Below, one piece after another: positions 17,003-27,166 of a stretch of 64,000 nucleotides of DNA. Within the stretch, counting starts at the first letter, position 1, and each line of letters opens with the position of its first letter. Source of the DNA: an uncultured Dysgonomonas sp. (GTDB taxonomy: Bacteria; Bacteroidota; Bacteroidia; Bacteroidales; Dysgonomonadaceae); contig NZ_CAKUOF010000010.1 in NCBI RefSeq assembly GCF_934668725.1, positions 1 to 64,000 on the forward strand, given 5' to 3'. The position numbers and the translations under genes are program-made. Under the pieces are notes generated by a model that saw nothing but the letters and a program-made list of their open reading frames with translations, did not search any database and was not told the DNA's origin.

Positions 17003-20000
17003 ATGCAGACAAGACTCCAATATAAGATGGGGGTTGACGTTGGTTCAACAACTATTAAGATAGTAATTATAGATTCTCGTTCACAGATAATCTATAAAGC
17101 TTATCGGAGACATCAGGCAAACATACAACAATCATTTGCCGAAGAATTAAATAAAGTAACCGAGCAATTTCCCGATACCGAATTTTGTATAAATATTACA
17201 GGATCGGCAGGCATGGGTATTGGCGAACGTATAGGTGTTCCTTTTGTTCAAGAAGTAGTAGCAGCCGTAGAGGTTGTTAACAAAGTATACACCGAAACCC
17301 ATACACTAATTGATCTGGGGGGTGAAGATGCCAAAATGGTCTTTTTTAAAGAAGGTAAGCACCCTGATATACGGATGAATGGCAGTTGTGCCGGAGGTAC
17401 AGGTGCTTTCATCGATCAAATGGCAAACCTGATGAATATTTCGACAGAAGAATTAGGAAATCAAGCTCTTATATTCGAAAAAACATATCCCATAGCATCT
17501 CGTTGCGGCGTATTTGCTAAAACAGATGTACAAAACTTGATAAGCAGAAATATCCCCATATCTGATATATCAGGCTCTATTCTTCATGCAGTAGCGTTGC
17601 AAAGTGTAACCACACTTGCCAGAGGTTGCGATATAGAACCTAAGATACTTTGTATCGGAGGGCCTTTGACATTTATTCCTGCCTTACGTAATTCTTTCAG
17701 AGAAGTATTAAAGATAGAAGATAACGATTTTATCCTGCCCGAAAACGGCGAATATTTCCCTGCATGGGGAGCAGCATTGTATCAAGAAAAAAATGTTACA
17801 TATCACAGTCTGAAAGATTTGATCGATAAATCTGAAGATAATACAACTGCTCAAAAAGACTTCTTGCCTGCTCTATTTAAAAACGAAGAGGAATATCAAG
17901 AGTGGAAACAAAACAGAAAAATAAAGCCTCTCAAATTTCAAGAACTAGGAAGTAAAAAAGAAATAGAATGCTTTCTTGGAATAGATTCGGGTTCTACTAC
18001 CACCAAAATTGTAGTGATGGATACCGATGCCAATATCATATATCGCTTTTATGGAAGCAATGAAGGAAATCCTCTTAAGAAAGTTATAGAAGGACTATCT
18101 AAATTCTACAAAAAAGCGGAAGACAGGGGCGTGTCTTACAAATTTCTATCCTCGGCAGCTACAGGGTATGGAGAAGATCTCATAAAATCGGCTTTGGGAC
18201 TCAATTATGGTATTGTAGAAACAATGGCTCACCTATCAGGAGCACAATACGTCGATCCAAAAGTATCTTTTATTCTGGATATTGGAGGACAGGATATTAA
18301 ATCTATATTCACCGAGAACGGAGTGATCTCCAATATTGAATTAAATGAAGCTTGTTCTGCCGGATGCGGTTCATTTTTACAGAACTTTGCCTCAACGATG
18401 AATATGACTTTGGGAGAATTCTCTCATGCTGCCTGTATAGCTCAACATCCGTCTGATTTAGGTTCTCGTTGTACTGTCTTTATGAATTCGAAAGTAAAGC
18501 AGTCACTTCGTGAAAATGCGGGGATGGATGATATTGCTGCTGGTCTGGCATATTCAGTCGTGAAAAACTGTTTATACAAGGTTCTAAAAATATCCAATCT
18601 CAAACAGTTGGGCGATCATATTGTTGTTCAGGGAGGTACATTTCGAAACGATGCTGTATATCGTACATTGGAATTACTTTCGGAAAAATCGATCAGTTCG
18701 ACAGATCATCCCGAATTGATGGGTGCTTTAGGTGCTGCTCTTTATTCCCAACGACTGTGGAAGAAAAAGCAAGGTAGTATTCAAAGTAAAGGAGCAATAT
18801 CTTTGCCGAATATAGAAGCCATTGATACAAGAGAACTTCAATGCAAAGGCTGTACAAATAATTGTTCAGTATTACGTTTCAAATTCGAGAATGGCAATAT
18901 CTGCTATGCAGGCAACAAATGCGAAAAGATTTTTTACAATAAAAGTTCTATACAAAAAGGTGGTTACAACGGTTTTGATGAAAAGAATGAGATATTATTC
19001 AATAGAGGAGTTAATGCCGATAATATCCAACAAGGAAAAACAATCGGGATACCGCGTGTCTTGAATATGTTCGATAATTATCCTTTCTGGCACACACTTC
19101 TTTCGGAATGCGGATTCAATGTGAGATTATCACCCGAATCAACTTTTCCTCTCTATCAAAAAGGTGTAGGGGGTGTGATGTCCGACAATATCTGTTTTCC
19201 TGCAAAACTAGTACATGGACACGTTTTATCTCTTATCGAACAGAAAGTAGACCGCATCTTCTACCCCATCATACCTAAAGAAGAAAAAGAATTTGGCAGT
19301 TCGTCAAATTCATTCAATTGTCCTGTAGTTAGTGGTTACCCCGAAGTTATCAGAAGCTCAGTAGAACCTGATGAAAAATACGGTATTGCTTTTGATAAAC
19401 CTGTTATAACTTTCAGTAGCGACAAGGCTTTGGAGAAAGGTTGTTATGACTATCTATCATCACTGGGAGTATCTAAATCTGTTTTCAGTAAAGCTTTCGA
19501 AAAAGCAATGAAGGTAAAAACAGAGGTGAAAATACAGCTGAGAGAAAGTCAAAAAGAATTACTAAATCGGGCTATAGAAAATAACGAAACAGCTTTTGTT
19601 GTTGCAGGCAGACCTTATCATGTCGACCCACTTATTCATCAAAAAGTCGGACAGATATTATCTGATCTGGGGGTTACAGTATTTACCGATGATGTATTCC
19701 GTAAAGAAGAAAGCTCAGGATTCGGACGTTTGAATATTGTATCACAATGGTCATATCCAAACCGTGTAGTACAGGCTGCGATGGAAGTAGCGAAATTGCC
19801 CCAAAATATACAGTTGATTCAGCTAAATTCTTTTGGCTGTGGACCAGACTCCTTTTTTATGGATGAAACACAGGATATACTAAAGGCAGCAGGTAAGAAC
19901 CTCACGATCTTACGCATTGACGAAATTGCCAGTCCGGGATCTATACGACTGCGTCTGCGTTCTCTTGTTGAATCTCTAAAAACGATTAATACACAAGAAC

Positions 20001-21250
20001 AAAAAGTACCTCAACCTGCATACGAAGGTTATCGTACTCCTTATACAAAAGAAGACCGAAAGAAAACGATACTCCTTCCTTGGTTTACCGACTTTTTATC
20101 GCCTTTTGCTCCTGCTTTGGGTGAACTGGTCGGATATAAACTGCAAAACCTCCCTAAATCAAACAAAGTATCGGCCGATTTAGGTTTGATGTATGGAAAT
20201 AATGAAGTATGTTATCCCTCAACGCTTATCTTGGGTGATATTATCAATACACTTCAATCGGGCGATTACGATGTACAAGATATAGTTCTGGCAATCACTC
20301 AAACGGGTGGACAATGCCGCGCAACCAATTATCTGGCTCAAATAAAAAGCGGACTACAAAATGCCGGATTCAGAGACATTCCCATTATTGCTCTTTCATC
20401 AGGGGATTCGTATCAAAATGAAGAGAGTGAATTTAATATTGAATGGAAAAAACTGGCTAAAATAGCTGTTGATACTGTTCTTTATTCCGATGCCTTGCAA
20501 CAGATGCACAGTGCCATAAGTGTACGCGAGAAAACCAAAGGAGCATCGCAGCAAGTATTTGATTTCTATATAGAAAGAGGTATCGATGGTGTAAGAGCCA
20601 ATTCACCTAAAACTCTTCGCAGACTATTGAAGGAAGCTGTTGCAGACTTTAACAATGTGCCTATTTATGAAAAGACATATACTAAAGTCGGTCTTATTGG
20701 AGAGATATTTTTGAAGTATAATAATTATGCTCAAGCAAATATAACCGAATGGTTACGATCGAAAGAGGTTGAGGTCTCCTGCCCTCCTCTACTAGATTTC
20801 CTAATACAATTCTTTGTCAACAATAAAGAAGATGTAAAGAATGGATTGAAAGAAGAAACCCTTTTTGCTAAAGCTATGCAACCACTTATCTGGACTTTGA
20901 TAAACAGTAAGATTAAGCGGTTTGAAAAGATAATGTCTAATTTCAGATTTTATGAGCCTTCAGAATCGATCTTTGCTAAGGCAGAAGCTGCTTCCGAAGT
21001 ATTAAGCCTATCCAATCAATATGGAGAGGGTTGGCTTATTGCCGGAGAAGTCGCACATTATGCCCGCAAGGGGGTTAACAAAGTCGTTTGTATACAGCCT
21101 TTCGGATGTATAGCTAATCACGTTGTAGCCAAAGGAATTGAAAAACGATTAAAAACTCTATATCCCGATTTGAATATTCTCTATCTCGATATTGATGGTG
21201 GTATTGCCGAAGTCAATTTACAGAATCGTTTACATTTTATGATTTCATAA
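17003..21250 (+). CDS. fused 2-hydroxyacyl-CoA dehydratase activase-like protein (two BcrAD/BadFG domains plus DUF2229 and C-terminal dehydratase-like part)
   Basis: This 1415-residue protein repeats an acetate-kinase-fold activase domain. The first has VDVGSTTIKI at 11-20 and GSCAGGTGAFIDQMA from 127 (C129, C168 as Fe-S ligand candidates); the second has IDSGSTTTKIVVMD at 327-340 and EACSAGCGSFLQNFA from 449 (C451/C455, C490). A five-cysteine knot (C614, C617, C621, C634, C640) follows, then a DUF2229-type region and a C-terminal dehydratase component-like region with further conserved cysteines. Activases of this family use ATP to inject a low-potential electron into a 2-hydroxyacyl-CoA dehydratase or a double-cubane protein. 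The substrate is unknown. No separate dehydratase subunits or CoA-transferase lie nearby. Confidence 0.88.
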   Translation: MQTRLQYKMGVDVGSTTIKIVIIDSRSQIIYKAYRRHQANIQQSFAEELNKVTEQFPDTEFCINITGSAGMGIGERIGVPFVQEVVAAVEVVNKVYTETHTLIDLGGEDAKMVFFKEGKHPDIRMNGSCAGGTGAFIDQMANLMNISTEELGNQALIFEKTYPIASRCGVFAKTDVQNLISRNIPISDISGSILHAVALQSVTTLARGCDIEPKILCIGGPLTFIPALRNSFREVLKIEDNDFILPENGEYFPAWGAALYQEKNVTYHSLKDLIDKSEDNTTAQKDFLPALFKNEEEYQEWKQNRKIKPLKFQELGSKKEIECFLGIDSGSTTTKIVVMDTDANIIYRFYGSNEGNPLKKVIEGLSKFYKKAEDRGVSYKFLSSAATGYGEDLIKSALGLNYGIVETMAHLSGAQYVDPKVSFILDIGGQDIKSIFTENGVISNIELNEACSAGCGSFLQNFASTMNMTLGEFSHAACIAQHPSDLGSRCTVFMNSKVKQSLRENAGMDDIAAGLAYSVVKNCLYKVLKISNLKQLGDHIVVQGGTFRNDAVYRTLELLSEKSISSTDHPELMGALGAALYSQRLWKKKQGSIQSKGAISLPNIEAIDTRELQCKGCTNNCSVLRFKFENGNICYAGNKCEKIFYNKSSIQKGGYNGFDEKNEILFNRGVNADNIQQGKTIGIPRVLNMFDNYPFWHTLLSECGFNVRLSPESTFPLYQKGVGGVMSDNICFPAKLVHGHVLSLIEQKVDRIFYPIIPKEEKEFGSSSNSFNCPVVSGYPEVIRSSVEPDEKYGIAFDKPVITFSSDKALEKGCYDYLSSLGVSKSVFSKAFEKAMKVKTEVKIQLRESQKELLNRAIENNETAFVVAGRPYHVDPLIHQKVGQILSDLGVTVFTDDVFRKEESSGFGRLNIVSQWSYPNRVVQAAMEVAKLPQNIQLIQLNSFGCGPDSFFMDETQDILKAAGKNLTILRIDEIASPGSIRLRLRSLVESLKTINTQEQKVPQPAYEGYRTPYTKEDRKKTILLPWFTDFLSPFAPALGELVGYKLQNLPKSNKVSADLGLMYGNNEVCYPSTLILGDIINTLQSGDYDVQDIVLAITQTGGQCRATNYLAQIKSGLQNAGFRDIPIIALSSGDSYQNEESEFNIEWKKLAKIAVDTVLYSDALQQMHSAISVREKTKGASQQVFDFYIERGIDGVRANSPKTLRRLLKEAVADFNNVPIYEKTYTKVGLIGEIFLKYNNYAQANITEWLRSKEVEVSCPPLLDFLIQFFVNNKEDVKNGLKEETLFAKAMQPLIWTLINSKIKRFEKIMSNFRFYEPSESIFAKAEAASEVLSLSNQYGEGWLIAGEVAHYARKGVNKVVCIQPFGCIANHVVAKGIEKRLKTLYPDLNILYLDIDGGIAEVNLQNRLHFMIS

Positions 21251-21265
21251 TTTTAATATTCAAAT

Positions 21266-21298
21266 AAAAAAGGAGAGTCACAATGACTCTCCTTTTTT
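21266..21298. terminator. bidirectional terminator between the activase and GH20 genes
   Basis: AGGAGAGTCA (21271-21280) pairs with TGACTCTCCT (21284-21293) around a 3-base loop, flanked by A-run and T-run on either side, so it serves both convergent genes. Confidence 0.9.
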
Positions 21299-21302
21299 AT
21301 TC

Positions 21303-23666
21303 TTATTCTACAACTATCTCATCAATCATAAAATAAGCTTTTGAACCCGCCTTTTCATGCCACGATGGTAGTCCGTCAATTGCTTCAAGTGTTACCCTTA
21401 TATAATTAGCTTTTACTGTATCAAAAGTTTCTTTTATCTCCCATGTATAAGGTTTAAGGTGACAATTAAGAACAGGTAACCCAATATAATGCACATCCTT
21501 GAAAGTTTTCCCGTCATCAGATGCTTCTATCTTCATTGTTTTAGGATAAATTAGTCCACCTCGAGTATTTATAAAATAATTTATTCGTACGGATGAAACC
21601 GGTACTTGCTCACCTAATTTTATTGTAGCTACCATGTCTTCTCCTAAGAATCCGAGCCATGAACCTGTACGATAACTGTTCTTATAGCCTTTTTGCCCAT
21701 CAACCAAGGTTATAGCACCGTTAAATGTATATCTCTTATCCGGTTGATTTTTTAATTCAATAGGTTTCGCTGTAGCTTTATTAAATGAAAATTCTTTCGA
21801 GTAAATTTTACTTTGTATACCATCTCTCACAACCAATGCTTTTAAATTGCTTGATTTAGAAATGATAACAGGTTCTGAATATTTAAGGCTTTTCTCTGTC
21901 GGTACAGTTCCATCTAAAGTATAATAAATAGGAGCATTATCGAATGTTGATAATGTTGCTTTTATCTCACTCTTTTCTGTATCATAATCGTATTTCGCCT
22001 GTACTTCATAAGCCTGTTTACAATTTTCATAGCCCAATTTATCCAATAATAAAGATTGTCGATACATTCTAGCTACAAAGCTATTATAGTCTTTTTCCTG
22101 AGGATACGACCATAAGACCTCAGCTAAAGCAGCCATACGGGGTAATAGCATATATTCGACATTTTTACCGGTAGGCATATATTCAGTCCAAACATTTACT
22201 TGTCCTCCTAAAATATACTTTTGCTGGTCTTTCTCTAGTTCAGCAGGTATAGGGTCAAAACTATATACTTTCTCCAAATCCGTTAACCAACCGAAAGTAT
22301 AAGGTTCGTTATCCACATCAGGAGACTGATAATAATCCAGATAAAGATGTAATTCGGGAGTCATAATTACATCATGTCCCTTGTTAGCAGCATAAATTCC
22401 GCCATCAGTTCCTCTCCAAGACATAATAGTAGCGTTGGGAGCAATTCCACCTTCCAATATTTCATCCCAACCAATAATAGATTTGCCTTTCTTATTAATC
22501 ATCTCTTCTACCCGATGAATAAAATAACTTTGCAACTGCTCACCTACTGGTGCAGCTTTTTTTGCAGTAAGCCCCAATGCTTTTATTCTCTCCTGGCACT
22601 TTGGACAATTCATCCACCTGTTTTTCAAACATTCGTCTCCTCCAATATGAATATATTTAGCAGGAAATAATTCTGCAACTTCAGTAAATACATCATCAAG
22701 AAATGTAAATACACTATCGTTTCCGGCACAAAGCACATCCTCAAATATACCCCAACCTCGTCCAACCTGATAAGGCCCTCCGGTACAACCCAATTCGGGA
22801 TAAGATGCCAAAACAGCCAATGTATGTCCGGGAATGTCTATTTCGGGAATAATGTTTATATAACGCTGACGGGCATACTCTACTACTTCTTTAATCTCTT
22901 CTTGAGTGTAGAATCCTCCATAAGGTTTGCCATCATATTCCTCCGAGTGACGATCTACGGCAGTTTCTGATCTTTGCGAACCTATTTTAGTCAAATTAGG
23001 ATATTTCTTTATTTCGATTCTCCATCCCTGATCGTCAGTAAGATGCCAATGAAACACATTCATATTGAACAGAGCCAATACATCTATATACTTCTTTATA
23101 AATTCTGTCGAATAAAAATGGCGTGATACATCCAAAGACACTCCTCTGTGCAAAAATCGCGGATAATCTTCAATCTCAACTACTGGAAACAAAACTTTAC
23201 TCGATTTACTCAAAGGTAAAGACTTACGCAAAGTTTGGATTCCATAAAAAATTCCATTCGCATCTGCCGCCTTTATAGATATATTATCTGTCGTAACAAG
23301 TAATTTATAATACTCTTTATTTTTGCTTAATGTAGTATCTATATACAATTGTATAGCATTAGTCTCTTCGGTCTTTGCGGTTAGCTGCAGATCAATGTCT
23401 ATACATTCCTTTATATAGGCTGCTAACAAAAAAGCCAACCGATACGATTCTTCATTATTTTCCTGATAAACTATTTTTGTCGATTTGTTCAATTCAAAAA
23501 ATGCATCCTGGGAAAGATTCATTATTTGTCGGGGCAAAGGCACTATCTGATAATCTGCTTTTGTATTACTGACTCTGTCTGGAGAACATCCTGATAATGG
23601 AAATAACAACAAAATTAAAAACAGACTCAGGGCTATAAATTTTCCGGGAGTTAGTGTAATAATCAT
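21303..23666 (-). CDS. GH20 beta-N-acetylhexosaminidase, lipoprotein, with C-terminal carbohydrate-binding region
   Basis: The 787-residue enzyme begins with a lipoprotein signal (lipobox LSGC, C27). Residues about 40-160 form the GH20b non-catalytic domain. The catalytic barrel follows, with FHWHLTDDQGWRIEIK near 205-220 and the catalytic Asp-Glu pair D344-E345 in HIGGDECLKN. After the barrel come a chitobiase C-terminal-like domain (IYYTLDGTVPT) and a discoidin-type domain of about 140 residues that could bind sugar. It would release terminal GlcNAc or GalNAc from glycans at the cell envelope. It is monocistronic. Unlike the second GH20 gene at 35753, it carries the C-terminal extension. 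Confidence 0.93.
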   Translation of the reverse strand: MIITLTPGKFIALSLFLILLLFPLSGCSPDRVSNTKADYQIVPLPRQIMNLSQDAFFELNKSTKIVYQENNEESYRLAFLLAAYIKECIDIDLQLTAKTEETNAIQLYIDTTLSKNKEYYKLLVTTDNISIKAADANGIFYGIQTLRKSLPLSKSSKVLFPVVEIEDYPRFLHRGVSLDVSRHFYSTEFIKKYIDVLALFNMNVFHWHLTDDQGWRIEIKKYPNLTKIGSQRSETAVDRHSEEYDGKPYGGFYTQEEIKEVVEYARQRYINIIPEIDIPGHTLAVLASYPELGCTGGPYQVGRGWGIFEDVLCAGNDSVFTFLDDVFTEVAELFPAKYIHIGGDECLKNRWMNCPKCQERIKALGLTAKKAAPVGEQLQSYFIHRVEEMINKKGKSIIGWDEILEGGIAPNATIMSWRGTDGGIYAANKGHDVIMTPELHLYLDYYQSPDVDNEPYTFGWLTDLEKVYSFDPIPAELEKDQQKYILGGQVNVWTEYMPTGKNVEYMLLPRMAALAEVLWSYPQEKDYNSFVARMYRQSLLLDKLGYENCKQAYEVQAKYDYDTEKSEIKATLSTFDNAPIYYTLDGTVPTEKSLKYSEPVIISKSSNLKALVVRDGIQSKIYSKEFSFNKATAKPIELKNQPDKRYTFNGAITLVDGQKGYKNSYRTGSWLGFLGEDMVATIKLGEQVPVSSVRINYFINTRGGLIYPKTMKIEASDDGKTFKDVHYIGLPVLNCHLKPYTWEIKETFDTVKANYIRVTLEAIDGLPSWHEKAGSKAYFMIDEIVVE

Positions 23667-23863
23667 AGTAAAATGGCTCTAATTAAAAAAATAAATGACA
23701 ATATACAAATAAAATATATCATCTAAAAAGTAGCACTAAATAAACACTATATATATTATTCATTTCATATTGAGTAAACAATAACCTCCGCAGACTTATA
23801 AATAAAAAGACCGCTGAGCAAATAACTCAAGGGTACTCTTATATTCATCTCTATCTTAATACA

Positions 23864-24949
23864 TTAAATACTATTTTTCGAAAAACAAAAACGACCAATT
23901 AAAAATAATATATAAGCAAATATCAAATATCTCACCAAATCATAATGATGCAGATAAACTAAAGCGAAAGTTGCAATAACAATTCCCACAGTAAGTAAAA
24001 CTCCTGCACCTATCCTTTTCTTTAGCTGTATATTTTCACCCCAAACTTTGGGCTTAAAGACCCTATTGATAGGAATAACAAACCCATTGACAAGCAAAAT
24101 AGAATATGACATATATTCGTATTTTACATCATTCAACAGGCAGAGCATAGCAACCAGACCAATCATTGCCCCATAGTATAATTTTCCCATCTTAGTGGAT
24201 GCACTTGATGGCATATCGGTAGCCATAAAGAGAGTACCTAACAATATCCCTCCTAAAGAAAACTTAATATCTTTGAAAGCAAATATTTGCAATAGTATAA
24301 AGAAGGTAACTAACAGTCCGAATGGTATATGCCATGAAATACGCCTGCGAAGTAAAAGATATAATCCGCCCAATACCAATAATAGAACCGAATACTCTCC
24401 TATTGCACCCGATGGTTTAAAGAATATAGAGTTCATATATTCGGTGAATCCGCCATTTCCTAAGAAATTAAAGATATTCAGATCCTGAAAATTGACATAA
24501 TCTTTATTATACCAGATCGTTCGTGAGGTCATCACCAAAGGAAAGAAGACAGTCATAAATTCACGTCCAACCAAAGCCGGATTAAACATATTCCGTCCTA
24601 ATCCTCCCCATAGAATCTTACCGAAGATTACAGCCATAGCCGAACCAAAGGCAACTACATACCAAGGCGTAAAAGGTGCTAATGTAAAAGCCAGTAAAAT
24701 AGCTGTTACTATTGCAGAACCATCGAGCAATGTATTCCACTTTTTCAGAAAAATACCTGCAAATATAAATTCGCCAACCATGGCACTGATAACAGCAACG
24801 AACATCACAAACAGAGGAGCCTCTCCGTATGCAAAGTATGAAATAACCGCACAGGGAATAAGTGCCAGAAGAACATCCGACATTACTTCCCAAACACTAT
24901 CTTTGGCTCGTACGAAGGGTGTATATATTGTTTTACTATCAGTTTGCAT
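23864..24949 (-). CDS. RnfD-like membrane subunit lacking the FMN-attachment motif
   Basis: The 361-residue NqrB/RnfD family protein has about nine hydrophobic spans and family landmarks: an N-terminal FVRAKDSVWEVMSDVLLALIP segment, GGLGRNMFNPALVGREF, and TDMPSSASTKMGK. In ordinary RnfD the segment after MTS contains D-x-x-SGATPL, whose Thr carries FMN. Here that stretch reads MTSRTIWYNKDYVNFQD and no SGAT occurs anywhere in the protein. The loop has been replaced, so covalent FMN binding is not expected. The gene overlaps rnfC by 11 bases and ends the operon. No RnfA, B, E or G gene accompanies it here. Confidence 0.85.
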   Translation of the reverse strand: MQTDSKTIYTPFVRAKDSVWEVMSDVLLALIPCAVISYFAYGEAPLFVMFVAVISAMVGEFIFAGIFLKKWNTLLDGSAIVTAILLAFTLAPFTPWYVVAFGSAMAVIFGKILWGGLGRNMFNPALVGREFMTVFFPLVMTSRTIWYNKDYVNFQDLNIFNFLGNGGFTEYMNSIFFKPSGAIGEYSVLLLVLGGLYLLLRRRISWHIPFGLLVTFFILLQIFAFKDIKFSLGGILLGTLFMATDMPSSASTKMGKLYYGAMIGLVAMLCLLNDVKYEYMSYSILLVNGFVIPINRVFKPKVWGENIQLKKRIGAGVLLTVGIVIATFALVYLHHYDLVRYLIFAYILFLIGRFCFSKNSI

Positions 24950-26231
24950 GAGTCAATAACGCTTTTAGTTTTACCTTTCCTTCTTTGATGCTTTCCATCA
25001 ATGGAACATCACTCGGGCAGATGTATTCGCAGGCAGCACATTCTATACACGAGTTTAAGCTGTATTTCTCTAATGAAGCAATCTTTCCTGTCCTGTAATT
25101 TTCAGCAAATACAAGAGGCATCAATTTCATCGGACATACATCTACACAATAACCACACGATATACAGTTATTTCTTTTAATCTCTTTCTTTTTGAAAAAC
25201 AGTACTCCCGATGAACCTTTGATGATTGGAGCTGAAGTTTCCACCACATTCTTACCCATCATAGGACCACCCAGAACCAATTGCTTGTCGTCTAATGAAT
25301 TTGTCAGATTCTGATATTCTAAAATATGGCTGATAGGTGTACCAATCTTAACTTGGTAGTTTCCTGATTTTTTAGACTGCTCTCCCGAAACAGTTATTAT
25401 ACGCTCCGTTAAAGGTTTACGCTCCACAAGAGCATTATATACAGCATGAATCGTACCCACATTACTCACCATTAATCCCTCATCTTTGGGAACAACGCCA
25501 CGAGCCAATTCTTTTCCTGTAACAGATTTGATAAGCTGCAACTCTCCTCCCTGAGGATATTGATTGGGTAATATGGCAACCCTTATATTTTTATATTCAG
25601 GCTGAGATAAAAATGGACTGAATACATCCAACAGTTCTTTATTCTGCTTTTCTATTGATAGAACTATTTCACGAGCTTGCAGTACTTTATTTATCAAAAA
25701 TATACCTCGGAACAGTTCTTCGGTCTTATCTCTCATCAAAACATAATCAGTCGTCAGATAAGGTTCGCACTCAGTTCCGTTGACAATAAAAGTATTAATC
25801 TTTTTACCTAACAGATTATATTTGACAAAGGTTGGAAACTGCGCTCCTCCCTCTCCCACTATACCCGCAGCTTTTATTACAGTTAATATTTCATCTGATG
25901 CCATACTATCAGCATCAATTACAGGCCTTGTAAACTCTTCATCTCTAAAATCATTTTCCAGAACTATCGTTTCGACCATAGTTCCATCAGCCAAAGGATG
26001 TAATTCTATCGCCTTGATTGTACCGGAAACAGGAGCATGAACATTAGCCGACAAGTTACGTGTTTCCTCAGCTATAATCTGATATTTGAGAACATATTCA
26101 CCAACTTTTACAATTGGTTTTGCTGCCTGCCCTATATGTTGTAACAAAGGCAAATATAAAACAGGGGCATCAGGAATATCTGTAATACTCAACTGTTTTG
26201 TTTTGCTCTTCATCGAAAAAATATGCATCAT
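24939..26231 (-). CDS. RnfC-like NADH-binding iron-sulfur subunit
   Basis: This 430-residue protein has the RnfC layout: an N-terminal barrel-sandwich domain with HAPVSGTIKAIE, an NADH/FMN fold with GIVGEGGAQFPTFVKY and VNGTECEPYLTTDY, and a C-terminal ferredoxin part with two 4Fe-4S motifs (C356, C359, C362, C366; C395, C398, C401, C405). It would take electrons from NADH or ferredoxin and pass them to the membrane subunit. The motifs look intact. It lies between an ApbE-like gene (5-bp gap) and the RnfD-like gene (11-bp overlap). The usual RnfB partner is absent from the operon. Confidence 0.9.
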   Translation of the reverse strand: MMHIFSMKSKTKQLSITDIPDAPVLYLPLLQHIGQAAKPIVKVGEYVLKYQIIAEETRNLSANVHAPVSGTIKAIELHPLADGTMVETIVLENDFRDEEFTRPVIDADSMASDEILTVIKAAGIVGEGGAQFPTFVKYNLLGKKINTFIVNGTECEPYLTTDYVLMRDKTEELFRGIFLINKVLQAREIVLSIEKQNKELLDVFSPFLSQPEYKNIRVAILPNQYPQGGELQLIKSVTGKELARGVVPKDEGLMVSNVGTIHAVYNALVERKPLTERIITVSGEQSKKSGNYQVKIGTPISHILEYQNLTNSLDDKQLVLGGPMMGKNVVETSAPIIKGSSGVLFFKKKEIKRNNCISCGYCVDVCPMKLMPLVFAENYRTGKIASLEKYSLNSCIECAACEYICPSDVPLMESIKEGKVKLKALLTHAN

Positions 26232-26236
26232 AATTC

Positions 26237-27166
26237 TTATTGTACTATATATTTTTCGAAATCATCGGAGAATCGAATATTGTTATTTTTATCCATTAAA
26301 AAGCCCGAAACATCAAACTGGCTCGATAATAGCTTCATTTTCTCCGTGAACCCGTCTAATGTTTGATTATATAATCCTGTTGAAATAATATCGCCAACGA
26401 AACAATTGGTTGATAATATTCCTATTTGCTTATTTTCGGAGGGATAACCTGTCGATGGATTTATGATATGTCCATATTTCTTGCCTCCTATTTCTACAAA
26501 TGTTTTAGTTTGCGCCGAGGTCGAAAAACAAGCATTCGAAAGTTTCAGTTTAAATAAAGTATCCTCTTTGTTCAGTGAATTCTCTACATTTATTACCCAA
26601 TAAGGGTGCACCGAATTATTCAGAGCCTTAATAGTACTACCTCCTGCATTAATAATGGCATTGGTAATACCTTCTTTTCTCATTTTCTGGACCAGTTTAT
26701 CTACTGCATAAGACTTCATAAATGAACCTGTAATAATCTCCTGTCCTTCTGCAATTCGTACTCTAGAACCTTCTATTTCTATTTTCTTATAGTTGACCAG
26801 CTTCTTTATAGCCTTAATTTCTTCTTTCAATGGTAAATGAGGGTTTTCATCTTTATAGAATCCCCATAATCGAACCAAAGGCATTATAGTTATATCGTAT
26901 TGTCCATCAAACAGATCCGAAAAATAAATAAGTTGCTTCAATAAACTGATGGTCTCTTCATCTACTTCAACAAATTGCCCGGCATTATTATTTATCAAAT
27001 CAAAAAAAGAACCTTCGCTATATGAATTATAATGTTTGTCAACATCTTCCAATACAGCAAAAAGTTCATCAAACAGGCTTTCGTCGCAGAAAACCGGTAT
27101 CTTTATCTTAATATGTGCATGGAATAACCATCGCACTTGAGCTTTATATAAAAGTCCGTCATTCAC
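26237..27166 (-). CDS. ApbE-like FAD:protein FMN transferase homologue with altered motifs
   Basis: The 309-residue protein starts with GTG at 27166, overlapping the preceding stop by 8 bases. ApbE landmarks are present: YDITIMPLVRLWGF near 90-103, GHIINPSTGYP at 232-242, and the metal-binding D259-x3-T263 near the C-terminal part. Two parts differ from the usual enzyme: the glycine-rich block normally reading GGIAKGYAVD is ITGSFMKSYAVD here, and NAGGD is NAGGS. No signal peptide or lipobox is seen, unlike exported ApbE. The family attaches FMN to SGAT threonines of RnfD/RnfG, but neither protein in this operon has that motif. It may be inactive or have another role. Confidence 0.8.
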   Translation of the reverse strand: MNDGLLYKAQVRWLFHAHIKIKIPVFCDESLFDELFAVLEDVDKHYNSYSEGSFFDLINNNAGQFVEVDEETISLLKQLIYFSDLFDGQYDITIMPLVRLWGFYKDENPHLPLKEEIKAIKKLVNYKKIEIEGSRVRIAEGQEIITGSFMKSYAVDKLVQKMRKEGITNAIINAGGSTIKALNNSVHPYWVINVENSLNKEDTLFKLKLSNACFSTSAQTKTFVEIGGKKYGHIINPSTGYPSENKQIGILSTNCFVGDIISTGLYNQTLDGFTEKMKLLSSQFDVSGFLMDKNNNIRFSDDFEKYIVQ

